Shown in pieces: positions 11,150 to 22,477 of a DNA stretch of 64,000 nucleotides (position 1 is its first letter; each line of letters starts with the position of its first letter). Made by a program: the position numbers and the translations under genes. A model generated the notes under the pieces. It ran no database searches. It was not told the origin of the DNA and worked only from the letters and a program-made list of their open reading frames with translations. This DNA is from Quercus robur (lineage: Eukaryota; Streptophyta; Magnoliopsida; Fagales; Fagaceae), in contig NC_065541.1 in assembly GCF_932294415.1 (NCBI RefSeq), forward strand, positions 52,740,290-52,804,289. Reading direction: 5' to 3'.

Positions 11150-13140
11150 TTTTATGTTACCTGAATTGATGAGTGAGTTCTACACAACAGAAGACATCCT
11201 AAAAGCTAAGGCTAGGATCAATATGATTTAATTCAAATTCTTAGCCTAAACCGAAAGGTAAGGGTGGTAAGAAGAAGAATTATAATACCAAACAGTTGGG
11301 CAAGCTACTTGCCCTAATAGTTGCCTAAAGGAAATTAGACTTAAAAGTATGACTAAAGGAAAGTGTTTCTGGTTTGGTAATACTAAGCTTTGTCCATGAT
11401 TGTCTACTAGATGGAAATTTATATGTTTTACTTTTTCAAGAGAAAGTTTCCATCCTTTGGTAATGTATGTTTTGGCACTTATGTCTAGATCTTATTAATA
11501 TAATCTAGGGTTCCTTTTTGTAAAGGAATGAAGTTCCAATGACTTCTTTAATTTAGTTCATACATAAAGGAGGAATAGGGCTCTTTTAAAAGGTAGATTG
11601 TTCTAGAAGAAAAATGTCAATATTTGATGTAGTACAACTATAAAATACATTTGGAAATGAGATGATTGTATTAGATACACCACAAGACATTATTCTGTAG
11701 ATAACTATTACACCAGTACAATATCGTAGTGGGAGGATTATTAAACAAATTCATACTTTTGAAATAAACTTTTGTAGTTATTCCACAAGGATATGAATTT
11801 GATCCTTGGTCCTACGTAAAGGCAATAGATGATATGAATATGTATTACTGGATCAAGGTTATGTGAATAGAATTAGATTCTATTTAAAGTCTGAACTTGT
11901 AGAGGCACCTAATGGCATTAAGCCTATTGTTTTCAAATAGGCCTACAAGAAAATGAGATTGATAGAATTGAAGGTGCAAATCTTCAAAGTCAAGACTAAT
12001 GGCGAAAGGATCTATTCAAAAAGAAATGGTTCGACTATGAAAAGATTTTTTCACCAATAGTTAAGTCTGACTCTATCTAGATTCTCTTATTCATTATATT
12101 TCATTTGGATGAAATATGGCAATGGATATCAAGAAAGCTTCTTTTAGTAGCAATCTTGAGGAAGACATCTATATGATGTAACTAGACTTGTACATAGCAA
12201 ATAACTAGTAGTGTTTAGAATGCAAGTTGCTTAAAGTCCATTTATGGACTAAAGCAAGCATCTAGACCATAAAATATCATATTTGATCAAGCAATCAAAT
12301 TGTTTGATTTTGATCAAGTATTTAAATGCCTTATGTGTGTAAAAGTTATATAGAATAATAAATTTCTTAATGTATGTTGATGACATTCTAATCATTTAGA
12401 ATGACGTAGAGTTATTGTCATCAATGGAATTTTTTGTTGTCTAATCCAGTTTGATATAAAGTACTTGGGAAAGACTAGTCACATCCTAAGAATTAAACTT
12501 TGTTAAAATTCAGAAATTAGGATGTTGGGTCTATCTCAAATTGCTTAAATAGATTAGATTCTAGCCAAGTATAGCATGTATTCCTTCAAGAAAGGATTCT
12601 TTCCTTTTAAGTTTGAAGTTCCTTTATATAGGACTATAGTCCTAAGACATATAAAAGGAAGATCATATTAAGACGGTTCCTTATACCATATCAAAAGGAA
12701 GTCTTTATGACATGCTATATACTAAGCTAAATATCTATTTTGCGGTGGGTATGGTAAGCAAATATCAATTGAATCAAAGATCACTTAATTTAATAGGAGT
12801 AAAGCATATACTCAAATATCTTAGGAGAATGAGGGATTATATGTTTGTCCACAAAAGTGAGGTTTTGATAGTTACTGGATGTACAAATATTGACTTGTAG
12901 TTTGATTGTGATTCATGAAGTTGGACTTCAAGATATGTATTCATCCTAGGTGGTGAAGATACACATTAAGTGTAAGTATTATCTCATTAGAGAGATACGA
13001 GTACGTGAGAAGTAGTAGTAGAAAAGGTAATTTATGCAATAAATCTGGTTGAAACTTGTTTCCAAGCCTTGCCTTAGAGTGATTATAAATTACTCTAAAG
13101 GGAGATAAGTGTCGGATATATGGTAAATTGTCTTTGAGGG
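11150..13140 (+). pseudogene. Decayed copia pol (RT and RNase H remnants)
   Basis: Scattered fragments of a copia polyprotein in shifting frames. Around 12371-12395 the sequence reads MYVDDIL, the RT active-site box of copia elements. Positions 12700-12900 read as the connection/RNase H region (…VGMVSKYQ…, then KHILKYLRRMRDYM), ending in a stop. Earlier pieces near 11240-11290 are lysine-rich like a gag basic region. Many stops and frameshifts separate the pieces, so no functional enzyme is made. Confidence 0.75.
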
Positions 13141-13152
13141 CAAGTGGGAGAT
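13139..13152 (+). promoter_or_regulatory. Polypurine tract of the copia element
   Basis: GGCAAGTGGGAGAT immediately before the second LTR; the usual plus-strand primer of plant copia elements. Confidence 0.75.
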
Positions 13153-14548
13153 TATTGGGGTTTATGTCCTAAAATCCAATTTATTGGCATGTCATAAATA
13201 ATTAAGTTGTTTAATTATATGAAACTATTTATGAAATAATGGGACATTATCTTAGTCCATGAGATGCATAGTATGTGATTTATGTGAAAAGTCACAGAAA
13301 GATATAAATCACAAGTTCTTTGTAAACTCAGAATTTTAGTTCGTAGTCGATGATGAAATTGGGCATTTCATCTGCGAAGATTATAACATATCAACTAAGA
13401 TGATTTGTCTTGATCATGGAAGTGGAGACTTCTAGTTGATATGTTGATATGTTTTAAGAGTTAAGACATATTGAACTGGACCGCTGTGAGATTTATTATT
13501 CTCCTAACGACTGTCAAATGAATAATAAATCTCACGACTTCTATTTACATAAACTCTAAATCCTGAGAGAATAATGGACCTGATCATGAGCTGTAGGCTG
13601 CTTTGATATATCAGGAGTGAGATCTATAAGACACGATCAAAACCTCAGTACGTTGGGCAGTCATATTTAGTGTTGATGGAACATATATTCTCAAGATAGA
13701 ATTCATAATCTCTTAACGAAGATATAAAATATTCCCTTGAGATAAGTTTAATGGGTTTGGTTATTCAAAGTGTTGGGCCCAACCACTTTAGTAAGGAGTT
13801 ACTAAAGTATATATTTATGAAATTGGATTTCATAAATATATGATAAATAACATTAAGGATTAAACCGGGTACTCAAGGATTAAGATGTAGTAATCTTCAA
13901 AGTGACAGTCTATATTCATGACTTTGTATTACTACGAATATTTTAATGAAGGGGTTGCATGTATAATAAAGTCTTGGGATATAATTTATTAATAAGGCCT
14001 AGAGTGCAATTATATTCTTATAGTGGTATTGAATATAATAATTGTAACTTTGGACTTGTTAAGAGTTGACAGAAAAGCCCAAGGCCCATTGGAGCTAGAG
14101 TCTTATTTGTTCCCTTTGGTCCCATCTCAAGCTACAAACTAAAGCCCAATTGGGTAGGCCCAAAAAGGCTAACCCAATTAGATAATCAGTCATTATTGAA
14201 TAAGAGTTATTAAATAAAGAAACTATGAGAGTAGTTTTAACGTACGTATATTGAAAAGAAAAGAAATCAGTTTTTTTCTCCATAAAGAGAAGAAGAAGGA
14301 TTTTTCTTTGAGAGTCTATGTACAAAAGACTGATTGAGAGACCACACATCTTGGGCACCATGTGGAATCGAGATGAAGATTAAAGGTATTCTCAAGTCGT
14401 GGTTTTGAAATTCACTGCATCAAGGTACGCTTTCTATTCTTTATTCTAGAATTCATGGTTATATGTTATCTTTCATGATTGAAGTAGATCCGTGTTTGTT
14501 GCTTTCGTTGTGTGTTTTGTATGAGATACAAAACCAGATTTTCCTACA
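13153..14548 (+). repeat. 3' LTR of the copia element
   Basis: Same length (1396 bp) and order as 6211-7606. The first bases are TATTGGGG where the 5' LTR has TGTTGGGG, a G-to-A change that has destroyed the canonical TG terminus. It is followed by the GTACT TSD. Confidence 0.95.
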
Positions 14549-14553
14549 GTACT

Positions 14554-14755
14554 TACATGTTTCATGCCAGTAAAAAGTTGGGTTTTAATCAATTATTCAA
14601 AGACTCATTTTCAATAAATAATTATAGTTCACATATAATGTTTAAATTGTATTTAAATTTTGTATATTGCCAAACTATTTCTCACGAGTTTGTTCACTAA
14701 CATGTTATTATGTTTTAGCTTAACTTTTTAATAATCAAACATAAAAGACCAAACA

Positions 14756-14786
<31 letters not shown>

Positions 14787-15281
14787 TTTTAATTAAAAAA
14801 TATATAAGGTTCAGCCTAGCTCTCTCGGCGCATGATAGAAGGTGCCTACTATTGTACGCTCAAGTGATTTACTGTTGCATTCATGAGCTATGCTCTGAAG
14901 TGTGGCCTTATCTGCCTCTTTGGTGGGCTGGACTACTCCTTTTAGTGGGTCACGCATCGCCCGTGTGCTCCGCCCAATAATGGGTCTCCCTCCGCCATTG
15001 TGGGCTTGCATCGCCCTGTCAATGGGCCTTTTCTTGGCTGGTGTGGGTCATTTTTCTACCCCGAGTGGGTCTAGTAGCTGCATTGTTTGTGGTGCTATCA
15101 TCGTCATCTTTGAAGTCATAGTCGTTGGATGTTCTATTTCAGTCCGACAGCCAAAGATACTTGCAAGGTAAATTGTTGTCTACTAGCCTCCGTGCTATTT
15201 TGTTGTGATTATTTTGGTTTTCAGTTGTTTGGCTCTATTTTGGGTTACTGTAAAAGAAGTGTTAAGTTGGTTGCTTTCAAT
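14554..15281. other. Spacer and possible 5' part of the LINE
   Basis: Contains a (TA)n run with a poly(T) tract at about 14755-14790, then a GC-richer stretch (14811-15130) with overlapping ORFs on both strands that I do not recognise. It may be the 5' leader or ORF1 remnant of the LINE, but no ORF1 zinc knuckle is visible. The open frame from 15129 runs into the endonuclease, but the conserved endonuclease start is at 15282. Confidence 0.4.
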
Positions 15282-16446
15282 ATGAGAGGTTTAGGATGGA
15301 ATTGTAGAGGCATTTGCAATGCCTCAACAATGAGAGCCCTCAGAGCTCAAAAAAGAGACCATAAGTCATATATAATTTTTTTGTGTGAAACGAAAGCAAA
15401 TGAAGAATGTATGGAATATGTAAAGAGAAGGGTTGGTTTTAATGAAAAGGTGGTAATTGAGGCAAAGGGTAGAGCAGAGGGATTATGTTTAATGTGGAAG
15501 AACAATGTGCAAATTGAAGTGGTGGAGTTTAATAAGTATATGATTGCAGTTAAAATTATGGACCCTAGTGGAGACTGGTATTTGGTTAGCTTTTATGGAC
15601 CACCTTATGCAGCCAAGAAGAGAAAGGCTTGGGAGAACCTTTGTGCTTTATTTGAGTCATTTCAAGAGCCTTGGATTTGCTTCAGAGATTTCAACATTGT
15701 CTTGGACAGTGAAGAAAAGGATGGGGGAAGAGCTGAGAGCTCAATGTCCCCAAATTTTTTGAAGGACATTCTTTTTGAATTAGGAGCTATTGATTTGGGG
15801 TACTCTGGAAGTAGATTCACCTGGAGGAAAAAAAGATGGGGAAAGAATGTCATAAGGGAGAGGCTGTACAGGGGTATATCCAGCATGTCTTGGAGATTAG
15901 CTTTTCCAATGGCAACCATTCACCATTTGGGTGCCATAAATTTTTATCATTGTCCTATCCTTTTGGACACACAGCCGGCTAATCATTACTTTCCTAGACC
16001 ATTTAGATTTGAGGCTGCTTGGACAAGGGATACAAAGTGCTACGGAGTTATTGATGAAGCTTGGAAAGAAGAGGTGGAAGGCTCAGAATTCTTAAAACTA
16101 TAAATGGAACAACAAAACACCCAAATGGCTTTAAAGAAATGGAACAAAGAAGTGTTTGGTCACTGCCAAAGGAGAATAGACGTGTTGCTAACCAAAATCC
16201 AAGAGATATAAAAAGTGGATTGCACGAAGGAGAACTGTAGAAAGGAAGCTCATCTCCAAGCTAAACTTAATGAGTGGCTCCTGAGAAATGAAATATTTTG
16301 GAAACAAAATCCAAAGAAGTTTGGCTCAAGGAGGGGGACAAGAACTCAAAATTTTTCCATCTATCTACCATCATAAGGAGAAGAAGAAACTCAAAAGATG
16401 CAGTAAAGAATGACTCTGGGGAATGGATAACAGACAGAAGGGAGAT
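15282..16446 (+). pseudogene. LINE ORF2, endonuclease part
   Basis: The start is chosen at MRGLGWNCRG, the usual beginning of plant LINE endonucleases. The acidic catalytic box LCETKA and the FYGPPY motif are present. Several conserved residues are altered: the expected GDFN reads RDFN, the ERLDR-type box reads ERLYR, and the SDHCPI box reads FYHCPI, so the conserved Asp before the terminal His is gone. A stop at 16101-16103 and a frameshift follow, then readable sequence (WLKEGDKNSKFFH..., from about 16325) to the insertion point at 16446. The nuclease is almost surely inactive. Confidence 0.85.
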
Positions 16447-18014
16447 AGTGGCGGTGCCACGTTCAGTCCAGGGTGTTCCTAGGAACACCCTGACTTGAAA
16501 AAATAAAAAATAAAAAATAAATTTATATATAATAAATTTTTTTTTTACCCTTTAAAAAAATTAGGAACACCCTCAATCAAAATTAGGAACACCCTCAAAT
16601 AAATAAAAAATAAAAAATAAAAAATTATTTGTTCTACTTTCAAGCAAGAAAAAAAAAAGCCCAAAAACAAATTTTGAAGTAAAATATGAAAAAAAAAATT
16701 GTAACAGAGTAAGTGACAAGCCCACAGATTCTAAAAAAAAAAAGGCAACGGACGGTAAGCCCATAGCAAGCCCAACAGATTATAGATGGTAGCAAACCCA
16801 CGAATTCTCAAAAAAAAAAAAAAACAAACAAACAAACAAACAAACAAACCAAAACCCAATATACTGAAATCAGAAACCAACTGACGGCGCAAGTACCAAA
16901 CACTAATAGATGTTGAAAGAAAGAAAGAAAGAAACCTAAGCTAAAGAAAAAAACCTAACCCAATGGACGGAGCAGGAGATCGCCGCCATTGAATGAACGA
17001 CAACAGCCAACAGACGGAGAAGGATATCGCCAAATCGGGCCTCAAACTCGAGCTCCAGAACGGCAGAACACATCGAATCGAAGATCGGTCTTCCTCGCCT
17101 CGACGTGCTGCTCGACAGCGCCGCCCCTCAACCTCAGGCCTCCCTACTCCCTCAACCTCAAGCCCAAGGTATTTCATCTCTATCTCAGTCTCTCTCTCTT
17201 TATCTGAAGAATCAAGAATGAAAGTGAAATGAAATTATGAAATGAGACTCTCTCTCTCTCTCTCTCTCTCTCTCTTTAAGACTTTATCTGTGATTGTCTA
17301 TTGCTTTTGCTTAGCTTTAGTTTATAAATTTAATAATATTTGCCCTTTTTTTTGGCTCTATTCGTTGGTGTTGGTGTTGGTGAGATATAATTAATTGTCT
17401 TTTAGTGTTGGTGTTGGTGTCTTTTGGTGAGATACAATTAATTGGCTTTATCTAATTAGCTCTAGTCTTGTGATTGGGGGCCATGGGGCATTGGGGCTTG
17501 TTTGTTGAATTGGGGGGTGGATGGGGGCATAGGGTTGGGGTAAATGCACATGGGGTGTGTGGTTGTGTGCTAATGCAGCAATGCAACTAATAATTAATAA
17601 ACAATCATTTAATTAACCAATAATTAATTGGGGGAAGCAACTAATAAAAAATAATTAATAATTTAATTAACTAATAAATTATAAAAGATAAACAAATTAA
17701 ATTATGTTACTATGTTAGGCTAAACAACAATTAATAATTTTATAATTAATGAAACAACAATATAACAAATTATAGTTTATAAAAGACAAACAAATTAATG
17801 AAACAACTAAACAACAATAATTAATAATTTTATTAATATTTCAAATGAACTTATAGTTTATTGTTTATTCTTTTGCTAGAATTATTCTTTTGCGTGTTTT
17901 TTTTTATTGTTGTTGTTGTCAATATATGAATTTCTCTTTTTATTAGATTGTGTAATTTATATTTCTTAAGGAACACCTTGGGAAAAATTTCTGGAGCTGC
18001 CACTGAAGGGAGAT
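16437..18014. mobile_element. Non-autonomous DNA element with 10-bp TSD, inserted in the LINE
   Basis: Element 16447-18004 (1558 bp) is flanked by the perfect duplication GAAGGGAGAT at 16437-16446 and 18005-18014. Ends are inverted: AGTGGCGGTGCCACG...GGGTGTTCCTAGG on the left against the complement of CCAAGGTGTTCC...GGAGCTGCCACT on the right. A further internal copy, AGGGTGTTCC/GGAACACCC, stands next to the left end. The LINE frame reads directly across when the insert is ignored (…DRREI then QKHF…). A 10-bp TSD suggests a Mutator-like element, but AGTGGCGGAGCC-type ends are also seen on hAT-related elements, so class is open. The interior has A-rich and C-rich parts, (CT)n at 17250-17276 and no transposase. 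Confidence 0.8.
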
Positions 18015-19461
18015 CCAAAAGCACTTTGTACTTTCCACTGAAGAGGAAGTAGACTTTCCAGAAAATTTGGATAATCTAATCACTCCATGCATCATTGAAG
18101 AAGAAAATATTGAATTATGCGGAGTACCAACTCAGTCTGAGATCAAGAAGGAGCTATTCCAGATGCAAGCTCTAAAAGCCCCAGGACCAAATGGCTTTCT
18201 TGTACTATTCTACAAAAAATATTGGGCAATTGTGGGAGGGTCCGTTATAAGAGCTGTCACATCATTTTTTCAAGCATGAAGAATGCCAGCTAAGGTAATT
18301 AACTCTTTTATTGTTCTTATTCCAAAATCACAAAGCCCTACATCATTTAATCATTATAGGCCTATAAGTTTATGTAATGTTGTGTATAAAATAATTACTA
18401 AACTGTTAATGTTTAGATTGAGAAGAATTCTGCATAAGCTTATCTCCTCCACACAAGCTGCATTTATTCCGGGAAGGTTGATTGCCAAAAACCATATTAT
18501 TGTTCAAGAAATGCTGTATAGTTTTAAGACAAGAAAAGTTAAATCTGGGTTAATGGTTGTCAAAATTGATCTTCAAAAGGCTTATGATAGAGTGAATTGG
18601 AATTTCCTCCAAGTAGTACTCAAGAACTTTGGGTTTGATGAAAAATTTGTGAAGTGGATCTTTGAATGTGTATCAACAGTGTCCTTTGAGTTACTAATAA
18701 ATGGGGGAAAGACAGGGAAATTTAGACCTAAAAGAGGGTTAAGGCAAGGGGACCCGCTATCCCCTTACCTATTCATATTATGCCAAGAAGTTCTTTCACG
18801 AATTTTAGAGAAGGAATTTATGGAGAAGAATATTAATGGGGGTAAGGCTAGTATTGGCAACACTCCCATCACACATGTAATGTACGCGGATGATATTGTT
18901 CTATTCTCAAAAGCATGTAGGAGGGAAGCTAATGCCATTAATGACTGCTTGGAAAAATATTTTTGGTGGTCTAAACAATTGCTTAACAGAGCAAAATTAG
19001 GGGTTATATTCCCTAAACTCACCCACCAGCAGACTTGCTGGGGTATAAAGCATATTCTACAGATGAAAAGTCTTAAAACAGACTCTATTTACTTGGGGGC
19101 TCCTTTATTCCTTACCAAGGCTTCAGCAAAGGACTTTAAGTTCTTATAAGAAAGGTTGGAAGCCAAACTGAAAGGGTGGAGAAGTAAGACTGTATCATGG
19201 GCGGGAAGATCCACTCTAATTAAAACGGTGGCTCAAGCTTTACCTACATACACAATGTCTACTTTTGACATCCCTACTAAGGCATGTGATAAGTTAGATG
19301 CTTTGACTAGAAAATTTTGGTGGAATCCAAAAAACCCAAATGGAAGGTATTTAGCTTGGTTGGCTTGGGAAAAACTATGTCTACCTAAGGAATTGGAGGG
19401 ATGGGATTCAAAAAGAGTAAGGATTTTAATAAAGCTCTCTTGGCTAAACTTGCTCGGATGA
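18015..19461 (+). pseudogene. LINE ORF2, reverse transcriptase part
   Basis: Begins with the linker (…QSEIKKELFQMQALKAPGPNG) and continues into a well preserved RT: YRPISLCNVVYKI, AAFIPGRLI, KIDLQKAYDRVNW, RGLRQGDPLSPYLF and the active-site box YADD at about 18885-18897. A stop at 18280-18282 breaks the N-terminal linker, another at 19147-19149 ends the main frame, and a further segment (19156-19461) carries the WRSKTVSWAGR…/TRKFWW thumb-like region. The catalytic Asp pair is intact, although the protein cannot be made whole. Confidence 0.88.
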
Positions 19462-20919
19462 TTGCCTCAAAAAGGGATAGCTTGTGTACGAACTTACTAA
19501 GAAGCAAATACAAGGTTAGAGAGAATTGGCTTCAAAGTGAACCTTCCAAAAATGCTTCTCCAATTTTGGAAAGCAATTGAGAAAACCAAACCCCTTATTG
19601 CTAAGGGAGCTTGTTACCTTGTTGGAAATGGTGCTTCCATTACTATGTGGGTGGACCCTTGGATTCCTTGGCTAGTTGGGTTTAAACCAACTCCAAAGGA
19701 TGACTCAATTCAACGAAATCCTTTGACGGTGTCTAACTTGATATCTACAGAGGATCATTGCTGGAATCTACCTATGCTAAATGAGCTATTTAATTCTGAG
19801 TCAGTTGAAGCCATCCAAAAAAATACATATTCCTTTGAGACGCAGAGTTGATAAGCTAATATAGGTTCCGAACAACAAAGGGGCATTTTTTGTGAAATCT
19901 GCATATAAAGCTAACCAAGACCCTCCTTGTGGAAGTTCCATAAAGCAATGGCAAAAAATATGGAAGATCAAAGCTCATGACAGAATCAAAATGTTACTAT
20001 GGAGAAGGGTCCAATGTGTTACCAACCAAAAACAACTTGGCGAAAAGAATAGGGACTTCTGATCCAAACTGTGTGTTTTGTGACAGAGAACCAGAAATAG
20101 CAACTCATCTATTTTTTCATTGCCATGTAGCAAGGGCCATCTAGTTTGGCTACAGTTAGGGCATAAGAACTGACAAAATGAATATTGCATCAAACGAGGA
20201 CATCCTCAAAGTGGTCTTGAACTTGGATGAGTTGAGTACACTTCAAATGGTAGTCACAATGGAGGTGATCTGGCATCTCAGGAATCAGGTATGGCATTAT
20301 GGCAGTGAGGTGAACATCATTTCTACCATATGCATTGCAGAAAACAGAGTAAAGGAATATCTTAATACTTTGGACCATAAGCAGGACAAAGATAGGAGAG
20401 AGGAATTGACTTCATGGATTTCCCCTCCTAAATACTATGTAAAACTAAATGTGGATGCTACTGTCTCACAGGCTTTCACCTCCTTAGTCGTGGTAGCAAG
20501 AAATGAGTTTGGAGAGGTGTTAAAGGTATGGGCTAAAATTCATGATTTATGCACTCCTACTCAAGCTGAAGCAACTACAATTCTGTGGGCACTAAACTTG
20601 GCTATCGCTTAAAATTGGTGCAACATCATTGTGGGGGGGGGGGGGGGATTCAAAAATATGTTTTAATGCCCTGTTCAAAGCAGAAGAACCAACTGATTGG
20701 TCCGTCTCCTCCATCATTCATGATGCTGCTGACATGAGTGTATCTTTTGATAATTGTGAGTTTTGCTGAGTTAAGAGATCTCTATACTCAGCAGCTCATT
20801 TTGCTGCTAAATATGCTATTGCTCTTAAAGTAGGTTTCTTGTGTAATAACTATAATTTGCCTCCCTTTATCTTGAAAGCTTGTCGGCAAGATCATTGTAC
20901 CTCCTGTTGTTCTGCTTAA
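19462..20919 (+). pseudogene. LINE ORF2, zinc-binding and RNase H-like C-terminus
   Basis: Segments 19537-19851 (NGASITMWVDPWIP) and about 19950-20160 (KIWKIKAHDRIKMLLWR, then a Cys/His-bearing stretch) match the zf-RVT region of plant LINEs. From 20430, YYVKLNVDATV and QAEATTILWALNLA mark the RVT_3-type RNase H. The frame is broken near 20612 by a stop, followed by a run of 15 or so G residues at about 20631-20647, after which DSK… and a terminal piece end at 20919. Confidence 0.82.
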
Positions 20920-20944
20920 TCTAATGAAATGGCAGATTATCAAA

Positions 20945-20986
<42 letters not shown>

Positions 20987-20989
20987 TTA
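20945..20989. repeat. (AT)n(GT)n microsatellite at the LINE 3' end
   Basis: Alternating AT followed by alternating GT directly after the LINE 3' terminus; likely grown from the LINE tail. Confidence 0.85.
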
Positions 20990-21479
20990 ATCTTTGGATT
21001 TTGATCAATGTCTTATTTTAATCTTTAATTTTTAAAGAGGAAAGAAGAATAGAGACAAAGATGGTGAGAATATAGCCAAGAGCACTGCAACAATTGACAT
21101 ATTAATAAATTAAAAAAAAAATCAAATCAACCATTCCATTATTGTCCCATTAATTTGCTTAAACTATGTGGTCACAAAAAGCTAAAGTGGACATATTTTA
21201 TTTTATAATTTTACATGGCTCTAAACTTAGACAGGCTGGCAGCTTTTTAACATTACAAAGAAAAAGAAAAATTTTTGCAAATAATCCCAACCAAGTAAAA
21301 CCCAAACCCAGACCCACTCACAAAGTACTCCCCAATTAATAACAACCCTAACACTCCACCGGCCACCACACCAACCGACCTCCTTCATCGGTATCACAGC
21401 AAAACTGAGTCATTATCTACGGTGGACTGACCTCCTCCACCTCAATATTCCTATCTCCATTAAAATACTATATGCAGAT
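20990..21479. other. Intergenic DNA
   Basis: AT-rich, then a C-rich stretch near 21300-21440. No gene seen. Confidence 0.5.
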
Positions 21480-22118
21480 GATAAGGATAATTCTGTGGTC
21501 TTGATGAAGTCATCCATATTAGGTTGAGGCGACGGTCCTAATGAACTCGTCAGCCTCACTTGCACATTCACAGCCTAACCACGATAGAGTGAAGGTCGAC
21601 GATTCCACCTCAAAGCTGACGACTGCACCGTGAAGACAACAACCATTTGGATGAGACGACTATAGTATATTGACGGGATATGAAGTTGACGGGGGGAAGC
21701 TGAAGAGGATAAGTTGACAGGGCTGACATGACTTGACCTCCACGCATAAGCATATATATGGAAATATCTTGTGCCCCACGCTTAACCCTAATCAAGAGGG
21801 TCCTATAAGGAAAAGATCCCGTAAGATACACAAATTAAAGAAGATCTCTACCATAAGGAAAGATCTTCCAAACCAAGAAACGAATCTCAATCCTATGCTA
21901 CTATAAAAATCTCAATACTCTCACAAACAATGGTACACATAATTCCTCTAGCTTTGACACTCTAGAGTTGTGAAAATTTTCTAACTTAACCTTCAAAGGG
22001 TCTTTGGCCGGTACCACACTAGTACTCTCCTAGGATTTTCTTTGTCTTTATTTCGCAGGTATAGTCTCGAGCGCAAAAGCATTGTGTTACTTACTAACGA
22101 TTTTCGGCATCATCAACA
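21480..22118 (+). repeat. LTR relic of a gypsy-like element
   Basis: The segment has the look of a plant gypsy LTR: repeated 'TTGACGG/TGACGAC' words, 'CCTATAAGGAAAAGATCC' type blocks, a 'CTATAAAAATCTCAATACTC' TATA region near 21901, and an end at 'TTTTCGGCATCATCAACA'. The left boundary is not determined, and no primer-binding site or polyprotein follows. Assignment rests on pattern memory. Confidence 0.45.
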
Positions 22119-22444
22119 AATATGTGACCAAATTAAAAATAATATATAAAAAAATAGCACTTTTTTACTAATTTCTATAGAGATTACCGCTGTGTAACAT
22201 AAAAAATCATCTTACTTTAATCCAAAAAAACACTTAAAATAATCTCCACTTACAAAATATCTTTAATAGATAGTCATATTTAAATCCCCAGGCATAAAGT
22301 AACTTGGAAAAATCATTCTTGTTCTAAAAGAAGAAGAAGAAGATAAGCCAACTCAGATTTGGCACAATTTTTGCCTTGTGTCTAGGAATTTTGACCATCG
22401 AAGGCCGAAAAGTTCAGGTATTCAACTATTCACGGATAAGAAGT

Positions 22445-22477
<33 letters not shown>

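Larger units (their letters stand above)
6206..14553 (+). mobile_element. Complete but coding-dead Ty1/copia retrotransposon with 5-bp TSD
   Basis: Two direct LTRs of identical length (6211-7606 and 13153-14548, 1396 bp each) enclose about 5.5 kb. The flanks carry the perfect 5-bp duplication GTACT at 6206-6210 and 14549-14553. A copia-type primer-binding site complementary to initiator-Met tRNA lies two bases after the first LTR, and a purine tract precedes the second. The internal region has no long ORF; only decayed RT and RNase H remnants can be recognised. The LTRs differ at roughly 3-4% of sites by eye, mostly transitions. A Harbinger-type MITE (10150-10858) entered later. The element cannot make its own proteins now. 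Confidence 0.92.
15282..20945 (+). mobile_element. Decayed L1-type LINE, split by a DNA element
   Basis: The order endonuclease (15282-16103), reverse transcriptase (18015-19149), zinc-binding region (about 19850-20160) and RNase H-like domain (20430-20919) is that of plant L1 elements whose ORF2 ends in an RVT_3-type RNase H. At least five stops or frameshifts break the frame. The 3' end reaches about 20945 and abuts an (AT)n(GT)n microsatellite. No clear TSD was found. A 1558-bp DNA element interrupts it at 16447-18004. Confidence 0.9.

Noticed and set aside
14811..15171. Overlapping ORFs on both strands before the LINE endonuclease
   Set aside because: No motif on either strand and the conserved endonuclease start is at 15282; kept only as a possible LINE leader.
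16941..17232. Arg/Glu-rich ORFs inside the 16447-18004 element
   Set aside because: No transposase or zinc-finger signature; overlapping frames on both strands.
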